Part shown: piece after piece, positions 1 through 5,966 of the stretch | Layout of the letters: each line of letters begins with the position of its first letter | Position numbering within the stretch: position 1 is the first letter of the stretch | Source: Candidatus Bathyarchaeota archaeon | GTDB taxonomy: Archaea; Thermoproteota; Bathyarchaeia; 40CM-2-53-6; RBG-13-38-9 | Assembly: GCA_018396565.1 (NCBI GenBank) | Contig: JAGTQO010000021.1 | Span: forward strand, 3,364-20,686 | Length of the DNA: 17,323 nucleotides | Direction of reading: 5' to 3' | Notes under the pieces: model-generated | What the model was told of the DNA's origin: nothing | The model's database searches: none | What the model saw: only the letters and a program-made list of their open reading frames with translations | Position numbers and translations under genes: made by a program

Positions 1-414
1 AGCCAGGAGACCTCTCTCAGCATATATCATATATGGAGTCCCACCGATGACGACGTCAGGTGGGGTTCCTGCGGCAACGGCTGCAGCCATCTTAGGCGCA
101 CAGTCAGCAACAGGAATCCAGGTAATTTCTATGCCGATGCCTCTCTCGTCGGCCCATCGACGGAAGACATCGTTCGCCCAATACTGCTGTGCAGGCGCAT
201 ATGAGGCCCTACCCCAGACAACCAGCTTTTTAGGCTTGGGCGTCGGAGTAGGTGTCGGCGTTGGTGTGGGTGTTGGCGTGGTAGGTGTCGGAGTGGGTGT
301 TGGTTTCGGAAGCGTCGCATAGTATCCTGCTCCAGCCGCAGCGGCTACAACAACGACCCCAGCACCAGCATACTTAATCCAGCCTCTTCTAGAAACCTTC
401 TTCTCCTCGGACAA
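1..414 (-). CDS. Tat-exported extracellular solute-binding protein, N-terminal part (ABC transporter, partial)
   Basis: Only the first 138 residues are present; the gene runs off the left edge. The start is TTG at 412-414, the only usual start codon between an in-frame stop (430-432) and the mature domain. Residues 8-15 read SRRGWIKY, a twin-arginine signal, followed by an Ala/Gly/Val-rich hydrophobic stretch with no lipobox Cys. A Thr-Pro repeat linker spans about residues 37-59, typical of archaeal cell-surface binding proteins. The folded domain then begins with KKLVVWGRASY and continues to AAAVAAGTPPDVVIGG, the pattern of family 1-type (sugar or oligosaccharide) solute-binding proteins. 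I infer capture of a sugar-like solute outside the cell for an ABC importer whose permease genes would lie to the left. The substrate cannot be read from this fragment. Confidence 0.8.
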   Translation of the reverse strand, partial: MSEEKKVSRRGWIKYAGAGVVVVAAAAGAGYYATLPKPTPTPTPTTPTPTPTPTPTPTPKPKKLVVWGRASYAPAQQYWANDVFRRWADERGIGIEITWIPVADCAPKMAAAVAAGTPPDVVIGGTPYMIYAERGLLA

Positions 415-450
415 AACAGAAATCCCGTGTTATATATTAGCGAGAAATCT

Positions 451-460
451 AATATAAAAA
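451..460 (-). promoter_or_regulatory. Probable TATA box of the solute-binding protein gene
   Basis: On the minus strand this reads TTTTTATATT, centred about 41 bases before the TTG start at 414. An archaeal start about 25 bases further on would give a leader of roughly 16 bases. A second AT-rich run (AATATATAAC, 429-438) lies closer to the start and could be used instead. No clear Shine-Dalgarno sequence is visible. Confidence 0.4.
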
Positions 461-499
461 ATTTTAGATGGTTAGGCAACTGTTCCATTTAAGGAGTAG

Positions 500-709
500 C
501 GTTCACATTTTCTAGGCATGAACTTGCAAGCCCAGTTGGGTGCAAGAGGACTATGTATAACTTCTGGGTGCGGTCTACTTATCGCTAAAGAAATAATATC
601 TTTAGCGATAAGTAATGATTTGACGTTGATAACCTGTAACGTTAAGCATTTTCAAAGGGTACCGAAATTAAATATTAGAAGTTATCAGAGCCCAAAACCT
701 ATCAGCTAG
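500..709 (+). pseudogene. Remnant of a VapC-like PIN-domain toxin (C-terminal part only)
   Basis: The frame is open from just after a TAG at 497-499 to a TAG at 707-709; the first ATG is at 518. The translated segment GLLIAKEIISLAISNDLTLI followed by TCNVKHFQRVPKLNIRSY matches the C-terminal third of VapC proteins, whose usual form is DLLIAA..ALSNDL.LVT.N.KHF.RIPGL. About 60 residues remain of a normal 125-140. The N-terminal half with the first catalytic acidic residues is missing. The Asp expected just before LLIA is Gly19, and about four residues appear inserted after LLIA. No VapB-like antitoxin is visible nearby. I read it as a decayed toxin gene, not an active nuclease; a short expressed peptide cannot be excluded. 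Confidence 0.55.
576..614. repeat. Perfect inverted repeat, 16-bp stem with 7-base loop
   Basis: TACTTATCGCTAAAG (576-590) and CTTTAGCGATAAGTA (600-614) are exact reverse complements; A591 and T599 add a sixteenth pair, leaving the loop AATAATA (592-598). It lies inside the VapC remnant, at the place where the protein looks to have about four extra residues compared with the family. No oligo-T run follows directly, so it is not a typical terminator. Confidence 0.9.
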
Positions 710-844
710 AGTTTATCGTAACCAGCATCCCGAAAATCCAAGCCTGTACTGAATAGCCTTCAGGAGAAAGAGCATGAAAAATATTTTTTGACCAAACTTG
801 TTCTCGCGAGCTCCGAAAAGGGCATATCGCATTTGAAGAAGAAG

Positions 845-852
845 TTTTATAT
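845..852 (+). promoter_or_regulatory. Candidate TATA box for the YegP-like gene
   Basis: TTTTATAT lies about 37 bases before the ATG at 886. Transcription would begin near 874, giving a leader of about 12 bases, or a leaderless message if the TTG at 877 is the true start. Prediction from position and base composition only. Confidence 0.35.
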
Positions 853-885
853 GCATAGAAAAGATCCTGTTACGGGTTGCCATTT

Positions 886-1071
886 ATGCCCCAACCACAG
901 TTTGAAATTTTCAAGGACACCGCTGGAAAGTTCAGATGGAGACTCAGAGCCGCAAACGGGGAGCCAATAGCAGCCAGTGAAGCCTATTCCTCGAAGGCTG
1001 CATGCCAGAAAGGAATAGAGACCGTAAGAACAGCAGCACCAAAAGCTGTTGTTCAAGACCTGACAAAATAA
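886..1071 (+). CDS. YegP-like DUF1508 domain protein
   Basis: A 61-residue protein consisting of one DUF1508/YegP repeat: FEIFKDTAGKFRWRLRAANG, then EPIAASEAYSSKAACQKGIE, then a closing APKAVVQDLT. These match the family's F.I.kd..G.frwrLka.NG..ia.Se.Y.sk..c..GI..v pattern across the whole length. Bacterial members often have two such repeats; this one has a single copy. The start is ATG at 886; an in-frame TTG at 877 would add three residues. The family is small and soluble with no established enzymatic activity, so the role is unknown. It is isolated: a toxin remnant lies before it and a non-coding stretch after it. The family is mainly bacterial and haloarchaeal, so transfer is possible but not shown here. 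Confidence 0.75.
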   Translation: MPQPQFEIFKDTAGKFRWRLRAANGEPIAASEAYSSKAACQKGIETVRTAAPKAVVQDLTK

Positions 1072-1362
1072 ATGAACGTTAGAGTTGCATGTTGCAGATT
1101 TGATCCTCCCACTTTTTCTGCTTTTCACAGATAAATATTATGGCTCAGCCGTAGCAAGATCAAGAGTGATGCAGAGGAACTAAATTTTCAATATGTGGGT
1201 AAAATATCAAACAAAAGGATTCTATATTGTCCAAATGCAAAATTCTCCCCTTGTAATCCTCGACGAGAGACCTCGACAAGGCAATACCGCCAAAAAGTAG
1301 GGAGCCCGGCTGTAGTTATAGTGGATAGGCGAGCAGGCAACGTTTCAGAGTGAGTATTGTTT
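1072..1362. other. Non-coding stretch of 291 bases between convergent genes
   Basis: No supported gene. It holds the 3' ends of the YegP-like gene (+) and the SDR gene (-). A T-rich run, CTTTTTCTGCTTTT (1111-1124), 40 bases after the YegP stop is a plausible archaeal oligo-T termination site. Around 1308-1335 there is a short tRNA-like look (GCCCGGCTGTAG, then AGTGGATAGGC) but no matching 3' acceptor strand, so I do not call a tRNA. Confidence 0.4.
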
Positions 1363-2121
1363 TTAAGGCATCCCAAGTCCACCGTCGACCACGATGGTCT
1401 GACCCGTAATGTAGCTCGAATCCTCCGACGCTAGGAATACCGCTACACTCGCAATTTCCTCTGGTCTTCCAGCACGGAGGAGGGGGACGTCTTGAATACG
1501 TTTCTTTATCCTCTCCTCAGTCACCCCTGCTCTAGCATGAAAGTCGGTAAGTATCACCCCTGGTGCGATTGCGTTGACCCTGATATCGGGTGCGAAAGCC
1601 TTCGCCATGGTTCTGGTCATGGCGACTATTCCCTGTTTGGCCGCGTTATAGTGGAGGTTGCCTGGTAGAGCCGTCTCCCCAACGATCCCTGCAACCGAGG
1701 CCATGTTGATGATAACCCCACTCTTCCTCTCAACCATATGTTTGAGAACCTCCCTGGAGACAAGGTAAGTTCCTTTCATGTTCACGTCAACTATCTCATC
1801 CCAAACGTCTTCAGCCAACTCTAAGATACTTGCCATCTTGGTGAAGCCGGCATTATTCACAAGAATATCGATGCGGCCAAACTCACCGATAACCCTATCT
1901 ACCATCATCTTGACCTGGTCTGACTTTGAAACGTCGGCCTTAACAAGAATGGACCTTCTGCCCATTGAGGTCACGATCTCGAAAACCTTCTTAGCATCCT
2001 CCTCAGAAGTTAGATAGTTTACGGCGACATCAGCTCCTTCTCTTGCGAATGCTACCGCTATCGCCCTCCCAATCCCCTTACTAGCTCCGGTGATGAGCGC
2101 AACTTTACCATCCAACTTCAT
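1363..2121 (-). CDS. Short-chain dehydrogenase/reductase (FabG-like SDR oxidoreductase)
   Basis: A 252-residue classical SDR. Counted from ATG at 2121: nucleotide-binding TGASKGIG at 11-18, NNAG at 89-92, catalytic Asn114, Ser142 (INMASVAG), Tyr158 and Lys162 (YNAAK), and the C-terminal TGQTIVVDGG. All four catalytic residues are present, so it should be an active NAD(P)-dependent alcohol/ketone oxidoreductase. The start is set by a strong Shine-Dalgarno GAGGTGAT at 2126-2133; a GTG at 2130 lies inside that site and is unlikely to be used. Similarity is to 3-oxoacyl-ACP reductase and sugar dehydrogenases, which cannot be told apart by eye. The divergent neighbour is a pyruvate-aldolase-family lyase, so a role in sugar-acid or keto-acid metabolism is a reasonable inference; fatty-acid synthesis is less likely in an archaeon. 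Confidence 0.9.
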   Translation of the reverse strand: MKLDGKVALITGASKGIGRAIAVAFAREGADVAVNYLTSEEDAKKVFEIVTSMGRRSILVKADVSKSDQVKMMVDRVIGEFGRIDILVNNAGFTKMASILELAEDVWDEIVDVNMKGTYLVSREVLKHMVERKSGVIINMASVAGIVGETALPGNLHYNAAKQGIVAMTRTMAKAFAPDIRVNAIAPGVILTDFHARAGVTEERIKKRIQDVPLLRAGRPEEIASVAVFLASEDSSYITGQTIVVDGGLGMP

Positions 2122-2274
2122 AAAAATCACCTCTTCTGGGAAATAATTGTTTCAGAGTATCTTATTAACCTACACATTATTAAAGAGGTAACTTGTGTAC
2201 GTCGTCGTCAACGAAACATGAAAATTCTTTAATATATTCAGCTCAATTAGATTATGTGGCTCGGTGTGCAGTAA
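2122..2274. promoter_or_regulatory. Divergent promoter region between the SDR and lyase genes
   Basis: Rightward: TTTAATATATT (2228-2238) lies about 42 bases before ATG 2275, with GGTGTG (2263-2268) as a weak ribosome-binding site. Leftward: on the minus strand TTAATAA (2162-2168), about 44 bases before ATG 2121, gives a short leader that carries the GAGGTGAT ribosome-binding site. A second minus-strand AT-rich box lies at 2175-2184. No clear operator repeat is seen. Confidence 0.45.
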
Positions 2275-3165
2275 ATGAGGATAAACTATTTTGAAGGGGT
2301 GATTCCGCCGATGGTCACCCCCCTAACTAAGGATGGAGATGTTGATCTTGAAGGTTTGGTTGAGGTGACACACTTCCTTATCGATGGCGGTGTACACGGC
2401 CTTTTTCCTCTCGGCACAATCGGTGAGGGACCAAAATTCAGCAGGGAAGAGAGGAGGAAGATAATAGAGACTGTGGTTGGGGAGGCTGATAAGAAAGGAA
2501 TCCCAGTCATACCTGGGGCTGGAGGCATAACTACTCGAGACACCATCACCTACACGAAAGATGCAAAGGACGCCGGAGCAACCGCGGCAGTCATACATCC
2601 ACCATGGTACTTTCACCCAACCCCTGAGGCTCTACTGAACCATTACAGAAGGGTCGCCGATGAAGCTGACCTACCCATAATCTTGTACAACATACCCTCA
2701 TTCGCTGGATACGAGATTCCTGCGGAGGTTGTGGTCAAGGCTTCCCAGAATAGGAACATAGTCGGTATAAAGGACAGCAGCGCCAACATGTTATACTATC
2801 AACAGTTGATCGCATCTTGCCCTAAGGAATTCAATGTGATTCAAGGCTACGGTTCTTTGTTCCTTCCTTCATTATCGTTGGGTGGGAAGGCCACAATGGC
2901 TGGGGAGGCTAATGTGGCTCCGAAGATAATGGTTGGGATATATGAGAGTTTCATCAAGGGAGATTTGGAGGAGGCTAGGAGACTCCACTATAAGATAGTC
3001 TCCTTGCTTCCAGTATTCGGTTATGGCACATTCCCAGTCGGTGTTAAGGTTGCTATGAATATGATGGGTTTGAGGGCTGGCTATGTGAGGGAACCTTCAG
3101 CGGAGCTCGATGACCAGAAGGTAGCGATGATAAGACAGGTCTTAAAGGATTTAGGCCTAATATGA
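2275..3165 (+). CDS. DapA/N-acetylneuraminate-lyase family aldolase, substrate unknown
   Basis: A 296-residue class I aldolase of the dihydrodipicolinate synthase family. The Schiff-base lysine is Lys165 in GIKDSS; the assisting tyrosine is Tyr137 in YNIP. The keto-acid-binding motif is LGTIGEGPKF (45-54), where DapA usually has GTTGES. After YNIPS comes Phe142-Ala-Gly; true DapA enzymes have an Arg there (YN.PSRTG) that grips the substrate carboxylate. The missing Arg argues against lysine biosynthesis and for a sugar-acid or other pyruvate aldolase, for example 2-keto-3-deoxy-sugar-acid type. Length is normal for the family. It is divergent from an SDR dehydrogenase, a pairing common in sugar-acid catabolism, and the window also holds a probable sugar-binding protein. 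Sure of family, not of substrate. Confidence 0.88.
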   Translation: MRINYFEGVIPPMVTPLTKDGDVDLEGLVEVTHFLIDGGVHGLFPLGTIGEGPKFSREERRKIIETVVGEADKKGIPVIPGAGGITTRDTITYTKDAKDAGATAAVIHPPWYFHPTPEALLNHYRRVADEADLPIILYNIPSFAGYEIPAEVVVKASQNRNIVGIKDSSANMLYYQQLIASCPKEFNVIQGYGSLFLPSLSLGGKATMAGEANVAPKIMVGIYESFIKGDLEEARRLHYKIVSLLPVFGYGTFPVGVKVAMNMMGLRAGYVREPSAELDDQKVAMIRQVLKDLGLI

Positions 3166-3175
3166 TTTGACATTA

Positions 3176-3195
3176 TATACCATTTTATACCATTT
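3176..3195. repeat. Tandem 10-bp repeat TATACCATTT x2
   Basis: Two exact back-to-back copies of TATACCATTT lie just after the stop of the aldolase gene, in the 56-base gap between convergent genes. T-rich stretches here (CATTTTATACC, CCATTTATTTGG) could end transcription. A function for the repeat itself is not evident. Confidence 0.8.
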
Positions 3196-3221
3196 ATTTG
3201 GTAGAGAGTGGTGTAACCCCT

Positions 3222-4193
3222 CTATCGTCTGGGCCTATCCAATACTTCTGGGTTTACTAGGTTATCTGGTATTCCACCATTCAATGTCTTGAGAATATTC
3301 TCGCAGACTGTTGAGACAACCCTTCTGAAGGATTCAACAGTCCATGACGCTGTGTGTGGTGTCAGAATCACATTCTCAAGTTTGAATAGGGGGTGCTCAG
3401 CCACAGGCTCATTCTCCAAAACATCTATTCCAGCACCTGCGATCCAGTTGTTTCTAAGAGCCTCGTACAGAGCTTTCTCGTCGACCAGTCCACCCCTCGC
3501 AGTATTGATCAGGATGGTGTTTCTCTTCATCATTCTGAGTTGCCCCTCACCTATCAAACCTTTAGTCTCCTTCGTCAACGGCGCATTTATGGATATGAAG
3601 TCTGAATTCCTCAACAGGGTCTCCAGATCTACGAGTTTCACATTGAGAGACGAGGCCTTCTCGGCTGGTATGTAAGGGTCATATGCTACGGTTTCCATTC
3701 CAAATGCTTGAGCCATCTTCGCCAGTCTGGATCCTATGTTTCCGAGCCCTACGATTCCTAAAGTCTTCCCAAAAAGTTCATATCCTATATGATGGGCTTT
3801 CTCGGCCCACCTTCCACTTCTTACCAGAGCATCGACTGTTCTGAACTTCTTCGCCACAGCTACCATCAATCCCATTATGTGTTCGGCGACACTTTGGGCG
3901 TTCAGGCCTGGAGCGTTGAATACAAGTATCCCCATATCCGTACATGCTTCAACATCTACGCTGTCAACCCCCGCACCCAATCTTCCAATAACCTTGAGCC
4001 TGTTGGCTCCCTTCAGGGATTCCCTCGTTATCTTAGAGTCTCCAGCTATGACTGCGTCGACATCCCGTAAATCCTCACTCTCGACTCTGTCGAGAAATCT
4101 GTCTTTTATCCTGATATCCGCATCCTTCAACATTGTAAGCTCGGCATCTATTCCAGGGACAGGCTCAGTAACAAATATACTGAACCTCACCAA
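3222..4193 (-). CDS. D-isomer-specific 2-hydroxyacid dehydrogenase (SerA-like, no ACT domain)
   Basis: A 323-residue NAD-dependent dehydrogenase. Visible marks: Rossmann GLGNIG at 149-154, Asp172 (YDPY) expected to bind the NAD ribose, and catalytic Arg233 (NTARGG), Glu262 (ENEP) and His280 (TPHTAS). These make an active enzyme. It lacks the C-terminal ACT and intervening domains of long 3-phosphoglycerate dehydrogenases, so it is either a short SerA for serine synthesis or a glyoxylate/hydroxypyruvate-type reductase. The start is TTG at 4191-4193 or the next codon, GTG at 4188-4190; no ATG is available in the right place. It lies 92 bases after pdxT on the same strand with its own TATA-like box, so co-transcription is uncertain. 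pdxST makes PLP without a PdxB step, so this is not expected to be PdxB. Confidence 0.88.
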   Translation of the reverse strand: MVRFSIFVTEPVPGIDAELTMLKDADIRIKDRFLDRVESEDLRDVDAVIAGDSKITRESLKGANRLKVIGRLGAGVDSVDVEACTDMGILVFNAPGLNAQSVAEHIMGLMVAVAKKFRTVDALVRSGRWAEKAHHIGYELFGKTLGIVGLGNIGSRLAKMAQAFGMETVAYDPYIPAEKASSLNVKLVDLETLLRNSDFISINAPLTKETKGLIGEGQLRMMKRNTILINTARGGLVDEKALYEALRNNWIAGAGIDVLENEPVAEHPLFKLENVILTPHTASWTVESFRRVVSTVCENILKTLNGGIPDNLVNPEVLDRPRR

Positions 4194-4226
4194 GACTCAG
4201 CATCTCATCTCAATATCTGGCACCGC

Positions 4227-4235
4227 TAGATAAAT
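4227..4235 (-). promoter_or_regulatory. Candidate TATA box for the 2-hydroxyacid dehydrogenase gene
   Basis: On the minus strand this reads ATTTATCTA, about 38 bases before the TTG/GTG start. It suggests a separate promoter in the 92-base gap after pdxT. Weak evidence. Confidence 0.3.
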
Positions 4236-4285
4236 CCATGTCGGAATCTCAAGGCCATTTTACCGGCAACATGAATATATCTATG

Positions 4286-4924
4286 CTATGGTAGAAATCT
4301 CGGTTTACTCTGGGGGATGTTACCCTCTATTATCTCCAGGAAGTATCTATGGAGTCTAGTGTCCTCTACGAGTTCAGGGTGGAAGGTGGTTCCTATTATG
4401 TTCCCTTCCTGAACTGCGACTATTGAATCGTTCAGCCTGCTGAGGACCTTCACATTTGAACCTATATCTACTATCGTTGGGGCCCTGATGAATACGCCTC
4501 TAAATTTTTCTGCGCCAAGAATTGGAATATCTAGGTCTGCCTCGAAGGATTCTTTCTGTCTTCCATAGGAGTTCCTCTCAACAACCACATCCATCACACC
4601 AAGGGTCGGCTGACTCTTATCACCCACGACCCTGTCATAACATTTCTTGGCAAGAACTATCAGGCCTGCACATGTCCCTAAGGCAGGCATACCGTTGTAA
4701 AGCCTATCCCTGATCGGCTTCAAAAGTCCTCTTGACGATATTAAGCCACCTATATTTGTGCTCTCGCCGCCAGGGATGATGAGCCCATCGATAGAAGACA
4801 ACTCACCATTAGACTTTACCTGTAGGACTTCACCTTTCAAGCCGTTACTTTTCATAACCTTCAAGATTGAGAGTGTATGCTCTTCGATATCACCTTGCAC
4901 CCCAAGTATTCCAACCCTCAACAA
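4286..4924 (-). CDS. pdxT: Pyridoxal 5'-phosphate synthase glutaminase subunit PdxT
   Basis: A 212-residue class I glutamine amidotransferase that releases ammonia from glutamine for PdxS. The family marks are complete: GVQGD (8-12), PGGEST (51-56), the nucleophile Cys85 in GTCAGL, RNSYGRQ (117-123), FIRAP (145-149), and His182/Glu184 in FHPE. The triad Cys-His-Glu is intact, so the enzyme should be active. It begins with TTG TTG; I take the first (4922-4924), two bases after the pdxS stop, with GAGGGG in the last codons of pdxS as ribosome-binding site. This is the standard pdxS-pdxT operon, and the two proteins form the PLP synthase complex in the cytoplasm. Confidence 0.95.
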   Translation of the reverse strand: MLRVGILGVQGDIEEHTLSILKVMKSNGLKGEVLQVKSNGELSSIDGLIIPGGESTNIGGLISSRGLLKPIRDRLYNGMPALGTCAGLIVLAKKCYDRVVGDKSQPTLGVMDVVVERNSYGRQKESFEADLDIPILGAEKFRGVFIRAPTIVDIGSNVKVLSRLNDSIVAVQEGNIIGTTFHPELVEDTRLHRYFLEIIEGNIPQSKPRFLP

Positions 4925-4926
4925 CT

Positions 4927-5892
4927 CTACGCCGTGCCCCTCATCTGCATCTTCAACTCAAGCTTATGAACGTCTAGGCCTTCCATAGACTTCTTCTCGT
5001 CAACCATCCTCTGAGCTTCAGCGACTGTCTTCGGATCGTCATGGTATGTGACCGCTGTGACTATTGATCTGGCCCTCTCAGCAGGATCCTCAGACTTGAA
5101 TATGCCTGAACCTACGAAGACACCGTCACATCCAAGATTCATCATCAAAGCTGCGTCGGCCGGGGTTGCTATCCCACCCGCCGCAAAGTTTACAACAGGC
5201 AACCTGCCTAACCTACCTGTCTCAGCCACAAGCTCGTAACATACCTTCAATTCTCTAGCAGCCTTGACAAGCTCCTGCTCGTCACCACTCTCATAGATCG
5301 ACCTGAGTATTCTTATCTCGCCGTTGACTATCCTCAGGTGTCTTATCGCCTCAGCTACGTTTCCTGTTCCAGGCTCACCCTTAGTTCTGATCATCGCTGC
5401 ACCCTCCTCTATTCTTCGGAGGGCCTCACCGAGGTCCCTTGCACCGTTCACGAACGGGGTTGTGAAACTCCACTTCCATATGTGCCTTTCCTCATCGGCT
5501 GGAGTCAAGACCTCGGACTCATCTATCATATCTACTCCAACAGTCTCCAATACTTTTGCTTCGGCTGTGTGCCCTATACGACACTTCGCCATTACAGGGA
5601 TTGTTGTGTTGTCCAGAACCTCCTCGATGACTCTGAGGCTGGCTGCCCTAGCTACTCCACCGGCCATCCTTACATCGTATGGAAGCTTATCCAGCACCAT
5701 GACTGCCACAGCCCCAGCGTCCTCAGCTATCTGGGCTTGCTCAACATTGGTAACATCCATTATCACACCGTGCTTCAACATATGTGCGAAACCCCTCTTA
5801 ACGAGGGTTGTTCCCCTAACAACCTCGACCTCCACGAGCTTCTCCCTAACTATACACTTCGGACTCGGAATGGTGCCTGCCAGCGATATCAT
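4927..5892 (-). CDS. pdxS: Pyridoxal 5'-phosphate synthase lyase subunit PdxS
   Basis: A 321-residue (beta/alpha)8 enzyme that joins ribose 5-phosphate, glyceraldehyde 3-phosphate and ammonia (from PdxT) into PLP. Strongly conserved stretches are visible: GVIMDVTN with Asp46, LDKLPYDVR, MAGGVAR, VMAKCRIGH with Schiff-base Lys103, DESEVLTPADEE, MIRTKGEPGTGN with the second catalytic Lys171, NFAAGGIATPADAALMM, and GVFVGSGIFKS. Everything needed for catalysis is present. The start is ATG at 5890-5892; the N-terminus is about 30 residues longer than the conserved core that begins near LVKRGFAHML, normal for the family. Its promoter is shared, back to back, with the threonine-synthase-like regulator candidate, and pdxT follows after two bases. 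Confidence 0.96.
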   Translation of the reverse strand: MISLAGTIPSPKCIVREKLVEVEVVRGTTLVKRGFAHMLKHGVIMDVTNVEQAQIAEDAGAVAVMVLDKLPYDVRMAGGVARAASLRVIEEVLDNTTIPVMAKCRIGHTAEAKVLETVGVDMIDESEVLTPADEERHIWKWSFTTPFVNGARDLGEALRRIEEGAAMIRTKGEPGTGNVAEAIRHLRIVNGEIRILRSIYESGDEQELVKAARELKVCYELVAETGRLGRLPVVNFAAGGIATPADAALMMNLGCDGVFVGSGIFKSEDPAERARSIVTAVTYHDDPKTVAEAQRMVDEKKSMEGLDVHKLELKMQMRGTA

Positions 5893-5911
5893 GGATTATT
5901 CACGGTATGTT

Positions 5912-5947
5912 TATGGGAGCAATATTATATATAAGTTAGATCCCATA
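5912..5947. promoter_or_regulatory. Dyad-symmetric divergent promoter/operator between pdxS and the threonine-synthase-like gene
   Basis: The core TTATATATAA (5925-5934) is a self-complementary TATA-like box. It is flanked by TATGGGA (5912-5918) and its reverse complement TCCCATA (5941-5947). Both elements are centred on 5929.5, and the A bases of the two ATG codons (5892 on minus, 5967 on plus) are also equidistant, 37.5 bases each way. The box could therefore drive both genes, each with a leader of about 12 bases, while the arms sit between box and start site as expected for a repressor site. A second palindrome, CCATATATGG (5943-5952), overlaps the right arm. The repeats are read directly; the regulatory role is inferred. 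Confidence 0.6.
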
Positions 5948-5966
5948 TATGGATTAAAATCAATAT

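Noticed and set aside
229..306. GT-rich short tandem repeat
   Set aside because: It is the coding strand complement of the Thr-Pro linker of the solute-binding protein, so protein composition explains it.
788..970. Open frame starting MTKLVLASSEKGI, overlapping the YegP-like gene
   Set aside because: The first residues vaguely recall alkyltransferase-type proteins, but the frame lacks any complete motif and its second half is the YegP gene read out of frame.
1300..1360. tRNA-like stretch (GCCCGGCTGTAG ... AGTGGATAGGC)
   Set aside because: No complementary acceptor strand, anticodon arm or T-loop (GTTCGA) follows, so it cannot fold as a tRNA; a tRNA fragment cannot be shown.
2275..3165. Calling the aldolase dapA
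   Set aside because: It lacks the Arg after YN.PS that binds the dihydrodipicolinate substrate carboxylate, and no other lysine genes are nearby.
3222..4193. Reading the 2-hydroxyacid dehydrogenase as PdxB because it lies next to pdxST
   Set aside because: PdxB belongs to the other (deoxyxylulose phosphate) route to PLP. pdxST needs no such step, and a separate promoter may lie in the 92-base gap.
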